From Halichondria panicea (Eukaryota; Porifera; Demospongiae; Suberitida; Halichondriidae): 64,000 nt of DNA. The notes under the pieces are model-generated. The model was not told where the DNA came from. It saw nothing but the letters and a program-made list of their open reading frames with translations, and did no database searches. The position numbers and the translations under genes are program-made. Each line of letters begins with the position of its first letter. Position 1 is the stretch's first letter. The DNA is taken from positions 4,180,542 to 4,244,541 of the forward strand of contig NC_087377.1 of NCBI RefSeq assembly GCF_963675165.1. Reading direction: 5' to 3'. Shown piece after piece: positions 10,842 through 21,480 of this stretch.

Positions 10842-10917
10842 ACACGAGTCTCTACACGGAGTTTGACCAGTCTACTGTTCGCGTGCAACAGTGGCGGCTT
10901 GCGAGTCTACTCTAGAG
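10842..10917 (-). repeat. Right terminal inverted repeat (76 bp)
   Basis: The reverse complement matches 4932-5007 base for base. Just inside it, 10770-10840 contains several short CCACAA/TTGTGG-like words that could be subterminal transposase-binding sites; this is inference. Confidence 0.93.
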
Positions 10918-11045
10918 AACCTGCCACATCTCTGATAAACAAAGATCTTGGACTTTTGGATCTGAAATGGGAGGCCCACTACAACTCTATATCAGCTAAA
11001 GCCTACAAGGTGTTAGGCCTTCTGCTTTTTCGTCTACTACAGCTG
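10918..11045 (+). pseudogene. Non-LTR retroelement RT fragment
   Basis: The plus strand reads INKDLGLLDLKWEAHYNSIS then KAYKVLGLL. This matches the pattern 'KDLGv...lsW..Hi..i..KA.k.LGll' near the end of RT domains in CR1/Jockey-like elements. It abuts the right TIR, so the helicase transposon may have landed in this element. It is a short remnant. Confidence 0.65.
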
Positions 11046-11223
11046 TTTGCATAGACCTTGCAAATGCAAAATACACTGTGTATAATACACTGTGTATAAC
11101 CACTAAGTAGTGACAAACCACAAAGATGAACCACAAAGAATCACATGAGCTCATGTACAGGCCATGTGATGAATGTTTGCTGAATCCATCCAGACTCTGC
11201 ATCCAGATCACAAGAAATCAGAA

Positions 11224-11385
11224 ATGGCCTACTCCTATCCTTACACTCATCCAAGCCTGAATTATGTGTATCCACAGGCAGCTCCTCATCCAGGTTTTGC
11301 TGTTGGAGCAATGAATCCTGTAACTACAGGTGTTGCTGCTACAACCAACCAGTCAGCACAATCTGTTGGCATATCATATCCGTGA
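11224..11385 (+). CDS. Small Tyr/Pro-rich open frame, unassigned
   Basis: A 53-codon frame starting ATGGCCTACTCC encodes a Tyr-, Pro- and Ala-rich, low-complexity peptide. A donor-like CCA|GTAAGTGC at 11409 lies 23 bp after its stop. It may be an upstream open frame in the 5' exon of the gene that continues at 11519, or a small gene of its own. No domain is recognised. Confidence 0.35.
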   Translation: MAYSYPYTHPSLNYVYPQAAPHPGFAVGAMNPVTTGVAATTNQSAQSVGISYP

Positions 11386-11524
11386 ATATCAACCGCCCTG
11401 ACTCTCCAGTAAGTGCTAGTCATCAGGCACGCAGTGTATTAAAACATATTGTACTGTGTGTGTACCTACATACATACATGCACACATTAGTATAAAGCAG
11501 ACATGTTTATTTGTGCAGATCGAT

Positions 11525-12304
11525 ATGAAATACTTTGTCCGTATCATCCCTGTCAAGAAAACAGAAGCAATAACTCTCGAATGGAATGGTGAACATAGCT
11601 TATTTACGTCGCCAACAATACTCAAGATGAAGCTAATGGATTTCTACAAGGAAAAGCTGCCCTCAAATCCTGACTTGTTCGTTCTTGGTTATATAGTGAA
11701 ACGAGGTGGGAAAAGGGGCATTGAAAAGGAACTAGATCTTGCCTCTATGTATACTCAGTTTGATAAAGGAGACCCTATAACACTTTACTGCGAAATAAAA
11801 GCTATAATTTCTGTACCAAAACGAAAACGAAAGACAATTACTGATTCAGATTCAGATGTAGAAGACCACGAGAGTGAAGTCAAAAAAGCAGCAGACAAAC
11901 TAAAAGAGAAACATCAAGAAAATTATGACAAAAGGCAGTTGACCCTTTGGGGTCGTATGATAGTCAATAAACAATGGATTTCTTACGATGATCCTCCTGA
12001 TGTACCTCTTATAACTGGTGGACTATGGAAATTTCCACGGAAAGAAACTATCTCTGAAGCCATCACTGGTGCAGCGCTGGCTTTTGCAAAAGCTATTTCT
12101 CCTCAAACTAACCAACAATCATCAAAAACCCCAATACAGAGTGGTGTATCCCCAATGAGCAAAGCCCGGGTTAGTAGTGAATACATAACGCAGTTAAAAT
12201 TGCTACAACAGCTGCGTGATTGTGGTGTACTCAGTGATGATGAATTCATGGAACAAAAGTCAATCGCTTTAGACAACATTAGGAGCATAAATGCAAGAAA
12301 CTGA
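11525..12304 (+). CDS. Uncharacterised 259-aa protein with SHOCT-like C-terminus
   Basis: A pyrimidine-rich acceptor (TTTATTTGTGCAG) ends at 11518, and the first ATG of that exon is 11525. The N-terminal 90 residues form a mixed alpha/beta-looking module. A KRKRK nuclear-localisation-like cluster and an acidic Asp/Ser run follow, then a Lys/Glu-rich helix and a segment with WGRMIVNKQW. The last 35 residues (LLQQLRDCGVLSDDEF) resemble the short SHOCT-type helical hairpin. The frame is uninterrupted in repeat-rich DNA, which argues for a real, possibly lineage-specific gene. Its function is unknown. The neighbours are transposon remnants on both sides. Confidence 0.6.
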   Translation: MKYFVRIIPVKKTEAITLEWNGEHSLFTSPTILKMKLMDFYKEKLPSNPDLFVLGYIVKRGGKRGIEKELDLASMYTQFDKGDPITLYCEIKAIISVPKRKRKTITDSDSDVEDHESEVKKAADKLKEKHQENYDKRQLTLWGRMIVNKQWISYDDPPDVPLITGGLWKFPRKETISEAITGAALAFAKAISPQTNQQSSKTPIQSGVSPMSKARVSSEYITQLKLLQQLRDCGVLSDDEFMEQKSIALDNIRSINARN

Positions 12305-12382
12305 AACTTTGAACATGTACTGTATATAATATGTGCAGTGTGCATTAATTGTAATGAATATAAAAAAAATACATAAATTTAT

Positions 12383-13313
12383 TCAACCAACATATCCTGC
12401 ATGATTGAACCACCCAAAGCAGTCATCAGCTGTCACTAAAGAGAATGCTGCTTGTACAATGTCAGTGGCACATGCCGCTCCAATCCGTCCAATAGCTTCA
12501 TCACTTTCTTTCAAAACAGCTTTAATCTTGGAAAATAATTCTTCAATGGGATTTAGATCGGGTGAATAAGGGGGTAGAAAATGTACTAGCGCACCAACAC
12601 TCTGAATTAGACTAACTGCACAGGAAACATGATGGATGGATGCGTTGTCAAGAAATACAATGCTTCTAGGATTTCTACCATTGAATGGGAGTAGTTGAGG
12701 TATTAGAGATCGCTCCACAAAGTCACAAAACACGTTACCATTTACACTTCCTGTAATACTGTCAACACAATAACTCCATTCATATCCATTGCTGCCACAG
12801 AATTTACCCTTTTCCCTCTACATAGCATCCTTCTTGAGGTAGCACGTTGTCCTTGCAAGGCATACCCAAATTTCCTCATCGAATCTCTAGCATCACTTCC
12901 TGTTTCATCTACAAACACACCATCATTTCCGGTGTATAGATTTCACAATCACAAATAAATGATATTCTAAGATGTTCATTTTGCTGTTTGGCAACCATGT
13001 GCAACTTTTTCCTTGAAAAATTGTTGCGCTTAAGGAACCTGCAGATGGCTGACTTGCTCACTGTACTACCGGTCTTGACCAACAACTCTGAACATATTTC
13101 GCGTAGATAAGCAGCAGGTTTCTCCAAAACAATCTGTAAAATGACAAACTTTTGTGACTCTGTCAGTGTTTGAGGTCCTTTGCAGTACTTTGTATTTACA
13201 GTTCCTTCAGCCTGAAACTTCTTCACTGCTCTCCATACAGTGGACGTGTCTACACATAGATTAGTAGCTATCTGCTGGTATGAAAGTCCCAGCATAAGGC
13301 GTTGGTAGACCAT
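12383..13313 (-). pseudogene. Tc1/mariner-type transposase, frameshifted
   Basis: The minus strand starts with a helix-turn-helix region (LSYQQIATNLCVDTSTVWRA), then a second DNA-binding half (SKSAICRFLKRNNFSRKK). Catalytic landmarks follow: VFVDETG (first Asp), VFLDNASIHH (second Asp) and PDLNPIEELFSKIK (Glu). The second Asp to Glu spacing is 34 residues, the DD34E signature. Two frameshifts, near 12910 and near 12760, break the frame, so the gene is dead. No terminal inverted repeats were found nearby by eye. Confidence 0.88.
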
Positions 13314-13469
13314 TCTCCACTTTAGGTCCTCACCATATGCCTTGGTTCTACATACTAAAAGACATCTTTAAATTCTCCTTTTTGAATTTACATGTACATG
13401 TAATACTATTTGTTTGCATAGCTACAATATGGTGGTTTTGTGGTAATGTAGTGAATGGTTTAGTATTTT

Positions 13470-13836
13470 GCAAGGTCTATGCAAACAGCTGTAACTCGAT
13501 CAAAGCTAAGAAACAACTCTACCTTTCCTTAGTGAGATCTCAGCTATCATATGGATCTCAACTCTGGTGACCAATGCTGCTCAGACATATTGTCATTAGA
13601 AAATACAAAGGAGAGCCACAAATCAACCTAAACATTCTCCCACTCATGTACCACCTTGAGCTACAAAAATCCTTCAAGCAGATCTGGTAGTCCCCGTAGC
13701 AACTGTATTATGTGTTAGTATTATTATGGTAACCTGTCTCTACAGGCTTGCCATCAGCATTACAAAGTCAGTGTTACATTTCTGTCCTTATGCTGAAAAA
13801 AAAATCAATTGAATTGAATTGAATTGAATTGAACTA
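13470..13836 (+). mobile_element. 3' end of a non-LTR retroelement with (GAATT)n tail
   Basis: The frame reads KQLYLSLVRSQLSYGSQLW, a segment conserved after the RT domain of CR1/Jockey-like elements. It is followed by a short 3' UTR and a microsatellite tail of GAATT units at 13808-13836. Such simple-repeat tails are typical of several non-LTR clades and mark the 3' end of the insertion. The coding part is truncated at its 5' end. Confidence 0.75.
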
Positions 13837-14590
13837 ACTCTCTTACTGTTTCGACTGGTGGTGACCGATTAATAAAATACTATGGAAGATCACCAAAGGC
13901 TTGAAGATGACAATCAGTGATTGGTGTAAGCAGTGGAACTTAGCCCTATAAACCCCACCAAATGCAGTGCAATTCAGTTCTCCACCCAAACTTCTTCATC
14001 TCAAGAATTGGCCCCTTACACCATTGGCCAGAGTGATATTCCCTTTGTAAATTCACAGAAAGACCTAGGTGTCAAATAGCCTATCGTGGAGCGAGCATTT
14101 TACTATATCTCTCACTGGTGAGATCCCAAATATCTTACCGCTGTCAACTGTGGCAGCCGCAACTTATAAAAGTCTAGAAAGAATACAGCGTAAAGCAACA
14201 AAGTATATCCTGAATGACTACTCAAATAACTATAAATCTCGACTTCTTGAGCTTAGGACTCTACCGCTCACGTACTGGCTTGAAATTCGACTTACACAAG
14301 TATATTAAGTTTGCTAACAACAGGACAAGAGCAAAATAATGGTGTCAAACTTGAGCACAAATTTGTGAGGCTAACAACTACGCGAAACTTCTTTTTCATC
14401 CGTATATAGTCCGGCTCTGGAATGCTCTCCCAAGAGGTGTTTTGGATCTAGAGTCATCATTGAACACAAACAAAACACACCTTACAAAATACCTGTGGAA
14501 ACATTAATTTTTTATCGAGAACTTCGACCCGAACAATCTTTCGGCTAACCTTCTGTATTTAACGCCACTACTAGTGGCCATCAAATGTGC
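13837..14590 (+). pseudogene. Second non-LTR retroelement fragment (RT C-terminal region)
   Basis: Plus-strand frames give WCKQWNLAL, then KDLGV followed by LSWSEH, then LERIQRKATKYILNDYSNNY and LPLTYWLEI, and near 14420 VRLWNALPRGV. These are successive landmarks of the C-terminal RT region in CR1/Jockey-like elements. Frameshifts and stops separate them (TAG right after KDLGV at 14078). It is probably the same family as 13470-13836, inserted end to end. Confidence 0.75.
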
Positions 14591-14599
14591 CATTATGCT

Positions 14600-15155
14600 G
14601 TAAAAAATCAGCACTTGCCTCTTCTATATAATCTAACACCATTATGGATTGCTCCAAACTTTTTTGTTTTAACATAATAATCCTGATCTGCATTTGCAAA
14701 AGTGGATTCATCATGAAAGTAAAATGGGAGTGATACATCTACTATCTAACTCAGTTAATTTATCGAGAAATTGTTTTCTATATGCTACCTTTCCCTTTTG
14801 ATGGTTCACCTGCTTAAACCCCAATATATGTAACCATTTCCTAGCCGTTTCTCGAGTTATAATACATTCATGTTCATTTTCGATCCACACACGAAATATT
14901 TCAACTGTTAAATTAGGTACACCTAACAAATTTCCTTGCACTGACACAGAATTCCTCATTTTTAATCAAGCTGTACGGCTTTTTGATACTCTTACCCCGA
15001 CTAGATGCCAGAATGGTCTCAATTACTGCAATTACAGATGGATCTACATTAACTAGTGAAAGATAATAATGAGCTGCCCACTTGCGTACCGTTTCAGCAT
15101 TAACACCACTTATGTCAGCTGCCCTTTTAGACGCATCAACTATACCGTCCCCCAC
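14600..15155 (-). pseudogene. DNA transposase remnant (HDESTF type)
   Basis: The minus strand shows a helix-turn-helix-like start (SGVNAETVRKWAAHYYLSL), then RETARKWLHILGFKQVNHQK, FLDKL and FHDESTFANADQ. After a frameshift it reads SIMVLDYIEEASADFLQHNG. I recognise the order 'WLh.LG...YR..FL.kl...HDEST...i.vsDf..' from large fungal and invertebrate transposases of uncertain superfamily. The usual DGHER segment is missing. Several frames are needed to follow it, and the catalytic C-terminus is absent, so it is dead. Confidence 0.65.
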
Positions 15156-15625
15156 ATCTTTACTGCTACACTAAAAACCTTGAGGGCAGTTGCCTTGTGA
15201 AGCTCAGGGCTTATGTTTCGCTCAACGTAGTCCTCAATACTATCGCTGCCCTGGTCAAAAACGTCTGGGCACTGCTTGAGCATTTTCTCTGGCAATGTCC
15301 AGGTGTATCTATTATTACAACCAAAAATGCTGTCCCCTCTTGGTCGCTTGACATCAGAGGTCTTTCTCAGGTTATCTTCGGCTTGTCTCTTACTCTCCCT
15401 AGGTTGGGTTAATGGGATTTGATTAGATATGTCCCCTAGAATACTAGCGATCCCTCTCCTTTGCCGGAGTACTGGTGAGATAGTTGCTGGTGAGGAAGTT
15501 GCAGTTGCTGGTGAGGTGGATGTAGTTGCTGGTGAGATAGGTGCAGGTGAGGTAGTTGCTGGTGCTTGTGGATGTGGTTGGTTCCGTTTGGAGTAGCTCC
15601 TGGAAAATCCATTGATAGTTAGCAC
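15156..15625 (-). pseudogene. Low-complexity N-terminal region of the HDESTF-type transposase
   Basis: A minus-strand frame overlaps and precedes the transposase remnant. It begins with a Pro/Ala/Thr/Ser repeat (units like SPATTS) over about 50 residues. A basic stretch (KRQAEDNLRKTSDVKRPRG) and an acidic segment follow. Orientation and spacing suggest it was the N-terminus of the same protein. The Pro/Ala/Thr block comes from a short tandem DNA repeat at 15470-15570. Confidence 0.5.
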
Positions 15626-16248
15626 AGTTGAGTTGAATCGCTTTGAAATCTTGGAAGGACGTTGAAATCTGCAGCTGCAAAAGAAGCGCGGGCTATTTAT
15701 ATAGGTCGGAGTACAATATGTGTCACAGGGCGTGGCAATTATTTTACATTAATACGTCACAAAAAGCAGGAAAATCAGCCAAAATCGCCGTTTTTGACAA
15801 GAAGGGCCGCCTCTAGCCAAGACAAAACTCTTCCAGCTCCTGGTGCATATGAAAAGTATACTATTGTAGTACATGCTCCCCAAAAATCAGACATTAACTA
15901 GCACAAACTCGAAAAATCAATGCCTAATTAGAACCTCCCAGTAGCCTGCACTTCCGCTGGAGCTCAAAAGATGTGCAAGGTAATGAAGTACTTACATAAC
16001 AAATTTCAGATCTTAACTCAAACATTATAAGAGTTTCATGCCTCCAATGTACACATATTCTAGCAGCGAGTGATGATGCCATATGAGTGATGATGTCATA
16101 TGAGGTAACAGGTAGTGGGGTGAGGCTAAATACAGGATCTAGTGTTAGAATATCCATAGATAATACTATTATCTATGGAATATCAGATATGCAGAATATC
16201 GAATTATTTTGAGACGACGACGAAGAAATCATCAGACAGCTAGCTATG
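15626..16248. other. Intergenic DNA
   Basis: No supported gene. A short palindrome, ATTCTGCATATCTGATATTCC-like, lies near 16150-16200 with two copies of TATCTATGGA. It borders the repeated block that begins at 16249. Confidence 0.35.
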
Positions 16249-18011
16249 GGGTAAGTGTAACTTTTCTTGCCCTAGAGTCCTCAACACAAAATACACAAAA
16301 TACACAAAAAAATAGTCAAAAACATTTGGACCAGTTGAAGGAAGGTCTGTACATCCTGCAGGGACTACGTTGGCAGCTAGCTACGGTTATAATAGACACT
16401 TCATATTTTTTATGTGACTGTTAGATCGAGACTGTCAGACTGCCGGTGTTCTAACAGAACTATATCTACTACATTGTGTAGTAATTCACACGCACTGTTA
16501 TGGACTCTATATTGAAGAGCTAGGGGAATTGAATGTGACTGTGGAAAGTGCACATGTAGATACTGTCAGGTAAGGGACAGCTTAGTGATGTAGCGTATAA
16601 AGGTGATGACTATGATAATTATAGTGTTGATGAGATACGTTGAAGCTTAATCTTATGGCCGCATTCCTTAATTGAATGTACTTTTTTTACATAGTTAAAT
16701 ACAGCAGTATGAATTATTTATTGTTGTTTCAGGGTTCTGGAGATTCATCGCCTTAGACAGGAGAACAAAGAGCTTCAAGAACTATTTGACAGTCGGGACA
16801 CAACTGTATTTATACTGAGGAACCATTGAGGTTATGTTACCGGCATGCATGGCAATGTTATAAGGCAACCTCCTCTTGAATTCAATTGATCCTCAGACGA
16901 CGAAGAAATCATCAGACAGCTAGCTAGCTATGGAGTAAGTGTAACTTTTCTTGCCCTAGATAAAGTCTTCGGTCATGGACAATTTCATGGGTATGCGAAC
17001 AAAAGCAGTTCTCAACACACAAAAACATTTGGACCAGTTGAAGGAAGGTCGGGACACAACTGTATATATACTGAGGAACCATACCGGCATGCATGGCATT
17101 GTTATAAGGCAACCTCCTCTTGAATTCAATTGATCCTCAGACGACGAAGAAATCATCAGACAGCTAGCTATGGCAGTGTCAGTCATACAGACCATCACTG
17201 TCAATTTAATAAACATGTCGAGTGTGAGAATATCACCTACCGCAGAAGTGGCGAGTGAGCACATGTAAAACAGGTACTCTTGTTTTCCTTTTGAGCTTTG
17301 GTGCTGGGCCATCTAAAATTCTTGTGTTATAAAATAAATTTTTCCTTTCAAAATTGGGGTAAGTGTAACTTTTCTTGCCCTAGAGTCCTCAACACAAAAT
17401 ACACAAAATACACAAAAAAATAATCAAAAACATTTGGACCAGTTGAAGGAAGGTCTGTACATCCTGCAGGGACTACGTTGGCAGCTAGCTACGGTTATAA
17501 TAGACACTTCATATTTTTTATGTGACTGTTAGATCGAGACTGTCAGACTGCCGGTGTTCTAACAGAACTATATCTACTACATTGTGTAGTAATTCACACG
17601 CAGCAGCACGGCTACTGTTATGGACTCTATATTGAAGAGCTAGGGGAATTGAATGTGACTGTGGAAAGTGCACATGTAGATACTGTCAGGTAAGGGACAG
17701 CTTAGTGATGTAGCGTATAAAATTCATTGTGATGACTATGATAATTATAGTGTTGATGAGATACGTTGAAGCTTAATCTTATGGTTAATTGAATGTACTT
17801 TTTTTACATAGTTAAATACAGCAGTATGAATTATTTATTGTTGTTTCAGGCGGTTCTGGAGATTCATCGCCTTAGACGGAGAACAAAGAGCTTCAAGAAC
17901 TATTGGACAGTCGGGACACAACTGTATTTATACTGAGGAACCATTGAGGTTGTGTTACCGGCATGCATGGCATTGTTATAAGGCAACCTCCTCTTGAATT
18001 CAATTGATCCT
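16249..18011 (+). repeat. Three-copy duplicated block containing small exons
   Basis: Unit A is 16249-16893 and unit C is 17357-18011. They share almost all their sequence, from GGTAAGTGTAAC to ATTCAATTGATCCTC. A shorter, internally deleted unit B lies at 16894-17152. The units carry the words GACGACGAAGAAATC and a two-exon coiled-coil segment. Unit B lost the middle part. Unit C has extra bases in the second exon that break its frame. Confidence 0.85.
16499..16829 (+). CDS. Two-exon coiled-coil fragment in repeat unit A
   Basis: Exons 16499-16569 and 16733-16829 join in phase across a GT-AG intron and end in TGA. The second exon encodes IHRLRQENKELQELF, a heptad-like coiled coil, then DSRDTTVFILRNH. 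The first supplies YIEELGELNVTVES. No start codon is clear, so at least one upstream exon is missing. The duplicate in unit C (17590-17940) has a changed junction (GCGG for GG) and a lost base that break the frame. Function unknown. Confidence 0.4.
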
Positions 18012-18560
18012 CCGCCAGCTCCTTCTCGATCTCCTCCAGCGGCAGAAGTTCGAACGCCTCCTGTGCAAGGTAAGCACTTCCTGTCTCCATCTCACGCTGA
18101 ATCCTTCCTAGTGCTAGTTGAGACGGATTCGGGATCCGAAAGTTAATACCAGTATACAAGTGATGAGGAGTACCTGCCTCCACGGTGAGGTCGAGGGGTG
18201 TCTGTAAACAGAGGCTCTGGTCTGTAAATAGTCATGGACGGGAAGAAGACCAAGAAACGTTTGGAAGAAGATTATCTGGTAAGGTATAGTGAAGTAGACC
18301 CGAGTTTTAGTGGTGCATGAGACATACACTGTGGAGGGACCATGGTGCACGTGGAAACAAAAGTGTTTACGTAAGTATTGAAGTTTTATAGTGTCGCCAT
18401 AATTTCCTCTGCAAAGATGGAAAAAGTGATGTTGTCCTAGACAAAATAACCGAAGATGGATGCCTAACAGTTATGTGTTATAAATCAATCAGCACATGCG
18501 ATTTTCTCAGCGTAAGTTCATTAAAACAAGAATTTAAGAATTTAAAATTAAGGAATTAAA
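18012..18560 (+). pseudogene. Degenerate copy of the three-exon gene at 31.4 kb
   Basis: Pro/Ser/Arg-rich coding-like sequence (PPPAPSRSPPA) ends at a donor at 18069. The next exon starts at 18118 with VETDSGSES, then a stop, then YTSDEEYLPP in a shifted frame. The same order (Pro-rich, VETDSDEE, EDYVPPAP) is intact at 31432-31984, with equivalent intron positions. A later exon-like piece near 18415-18500 encodes SDVVLDKITEDGCL. This copy cannot make the full protein. Confidence 0.65.
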
Positions 18561-19128
18561 GCCTGCCTTAAAACGAAAATGGCACTCCTTCTATAGTATT
18601 ATCAGTTATTGAGGAGCCGCTTGCAACTGTACGAGGAAACGTAAAGTATGCAAACTTGAACGGCGGATAAAGCGTGCTGTCTATATACTTGATCAAAACA
18701 TAATACGTGTGGTCTGCCAAAAATATAACTAAAACTTACATCAGCATGATGGTGAACGTTTTTGGCTTATTGCATTAGATCGCAGTGCTCATCTTTCTCT
18801 CAGCTCAAGACTAGCTAGTTTGTACACGCTATATAAATTCAAGCAAGTGTCATTTCCCACTCCTCCTGAGGGAGCATCAGTTGAGCTTGTCCGAGCCTAA
18901 TGTAACGGAGCTCTAAGCAAGACGATCTGTCACTTAAAAACAAAAACGGACGTTACATTTGCAATGTATTTTCAGCCCAAACACAGCGACTGGCATAGTC
19001 CACCATTTTTCACCCAAAACTTCAAGATGGGCCTTATTAGGTACCTTTTTATATGTAGTAATATGTAAATAAGGCTGACCCCACTATAAGACGTAATTAT
19101 TAATATAACATTTTCATTTTGAAAGTAA
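18561..19128. repeat. Dispersed repeat, related to 31020-31110
   Basis: A segment around 18655-18745 (GGCGGATAAAGCGTG and following AT-rich sequence) recurs at 31027-31110, downstream of the homologous three-exon gene. The duplication that produced the 18-kb pseudogene therefore included non-coding flank. No gene is seen in the rest. Confidence 0.55.
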
Positions 19129-19700
19129 GATACAATTACGTGGTCAATCCCAACGTATTTATGTTGGGGGAGAGCACATTCAATTCCTTGAGCAAAAAAA
19201 CCCTAATAAAAATAATGATTTGGAAAACGTGTATTCCTGCGTTTTGTGTCTTCAATCACTGTTGTGTCCACCCACCTTCGTGAGCTCGGACACGGGGAGC
19301 TAGCTCACAACCTCAGAGCAAAGTTCACTCTTATCAGATTGATATGAATGAAAATTAGCGCGGACTTAAAAGGGTGTTAAAATTATTAACATAACATTGT
19401 CATTTTGAAGTACGTGGTCAATCCCAACGTATTTATTTTGTTGCCCATTCAATTTCTTGAGCATAAAAACCCCTAATAAAATGATTTGGAAAAAACGTGA
19501 AAGAGGTTGAAAGTATTCCTGCATTTTGTGTCTTCATCACTGTTGTGTCCACCCACCTTCACACGGGGAGCTAGCTGAGAACTTCAGAGCAAACATCGAC
19601 TCTTATCAGATTGAGAATATAATTATATGCTGTTTGAATGAAAATTAGCGCAGACTTGGAAGGGTGCTCTGTTTATGAGTATAATTATAATATCCTGAGT
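19129..19700 (+). repeat. Two tandem copies of a dispersed repeat (third copy at 32.4 kb)
   Basis: Two units, about 19129-19375 and 19405-19665, share CCCAACGTATTTAT, TGTGTCCACCCACCTTC, CACGGGGAGCTAGCT and GAATGAAAATTAGCGC. A third copy lies at 32440-32620. There is no coding signal. A non-autonomous element family is likely; termini were not defined. Confidence 0.75.
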
Positions 19701-19906
19701 GAAAATTTAGAGAGAGGGCGTATTAAGGTTATACGTCGTGCGTCCATTTAGTTTGAGGATCGAGTTATTACTAGACTGTTCGACTAACCACTTGAAATAG
19801 CTAGTAAACTTCAAGGACGAAATCTTTGGCTAGTACGGTAAGTTGAAAGTTAATTATCAATTGAAATAATTATGATCCTACCTCAAATATAAATTTTTTG
19901 ACCCAT

Positions 19907-19962
19907 TTTTGGCAAAATACCATGGGCTATATATATACATAGCCCATGGTATTTTGCCAAAA
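19907..19962. repeat. Perfect 24-bp inverted repeat with 8-bp spacer
   Basis: The left arm (19907-19930) starts TTTTGGCAAAATACC. The right arm (19939-19962) is its exact reverse complement, around an ATATATAC spacer. It would form a strong hairpin in DNA or RNA. It may be a small palindromic transposon relic. Confidence 0.9.
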
Positions 19963-20169
19963 ATTAGGAAATCACAGAACACCTTACGGAACTGTCACAT
20001 TCCCTCAAATTAAAACAGGGTCTATTCACTAAAAACTTTTATTGATTTTATTGATTGGGTACATTAAACCAAGGAAAAGTGTGTTGACTCATCGAACTGC
20101 AATCATTAATCATCAATTCATTTTCTTTACAATTGCAACTAAATTTTCCTTAATGTGGCCGAAAGTGCT

Positions 20170-21480
20170 GGGGCCATTATGCTTATGATTATGACTAACA
20201 GCTAGTGACACATCCAGTCCTACAGCATCATGACGAGGCAGGGCACATTCCACTACAGTGTCCCAATATTATTATGCAAAGTATTTATATTGTGGATATT
20301 TCAAAGCTCAAATGCTGGAGGCTGGGACCGGGCACTATATACCACAATGCTGCATGTGAATATAATTATATACAAATCAATTTGTATAACTATATATAAT
20401 TATAGCCGTTTATAGATACATCACCAGCTTCTTTCCACTTTCTACTTTGCGTATGCGCATATGTCATTGCTAAGAAGCTACACAGCATATGGCTCCAAGA
20501 GTGATATATGTATATATCCAAGAGTCCTGGTATATCCTGTTCAAGATGAAGCACTTTATAGCAGTGTGTCTGGTCCTCTCCGCTATACTGTCATGCATGC
20601 ATGGATACACATTTATAGCTGTGCCAGTCCATGTGCTTTGTCTCTACTGTTAATGCATTTTCTCTGAACGTTAACTGTCAATGGGGGGGGAGATGCCATT
20701 GCTGAGACCACCATAATGAGATTTGGTGAGCAGCTATAGACAAGTACACACAATACATGTACTCGCTAGCTGTCCTATACTGTGTGTGCTAATTACTCTA
20801 GCCAACAAAGCTGACAAAGGAAGTTGAAAAGGAATGGCCGTACAGATAGTTCTCATTGTCATGGTCACATAATAATGTCTCTTTTTGCTGCAGATCTGTG
20901 GTTCAAGTGGGAGTAAGAACCTCTACTCAGAGATAACCAATCGAACAAGTTGCCAGAACATTGGATACACAACTGCATGACGATCGTAAATATAATTATG
21001 GTGTCAACTGACAAGTATAGCCACAGGAGTGAAAGTATCTCTGTGCAATGTGCATGTGGCTCTCCCTGTCCGTAGTTCAGTTCCCATGCATGTGTGATGA
21101 TCCATGCACACAGCTATAGCTACTGTTGACGAATATAATTATATGCTATGTAATAATTATAAAATATAATATTTATGGGCAGTCCCATTACAGTGCTCAA
21201 TGAAACTGGAAAGTCGAGATTTGCTCTCTCAGTATCGTCCTATGCAAATTTTATATGTGATCGACTATCCATTGCTGAAGGAATGTCCAAGTATAGAGCA
21301 AAACAACTCTTCTAGACCAGCAGGAGACATATACAATGGTGCTAAAGTCAGCAAGGGATCTCGTGTTCCTATATTACGTCACTACCAACTTTAATGTGGG
21401 CAGTGATGAGAGGCAAGAGACGATACAATTGCTCAAATAATGAGACGAACATTGTGCTTATTGTTATTGACCATGCACCC
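20170..21480 (+). repeat. Dispersed repeat copy (paralogue at 25.5-26.2 kb)
   Basis: Begins with GACTAACAGCTAGTGACAC, as at 25498, 32713 and 35360. From about 20930 to 21405 it follows 25566-26095 closely (for example GTGCATGTGGCTCTCCCTG, GGGCAGTCCCATTACAGTGC), with indels. Neither copy holds a long frame. It belongs to the same repeat community as the 32-40 kb units. Confidence 0.75.

Larger units (their letters stand above)
4932..10917. mobile_element. Intact helicase-encoding DNA transposon (Academ/AcademH-like)
   Basis: A 5986-bp unit bounded by perfect 76-bp terminal inverted repeats. It holds two uninterrupted intron-containing genes facing each other: a RecQ-type SF2 helicase (5107-6485, +) and a DUF6589-type protein (6514-10563, -). 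Their stop codons are 28 bp apart, and each start lies near a TIR. Cut-and-paste transposons that encode an SF2 helicase beside a DDE transposase are known as the AcademH lineage of Academ. I assign it there from gene content and recall, not from a search. Identical TIRs and open frames suggest recent, possibly continuing, activity. Confidence 0.8.
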
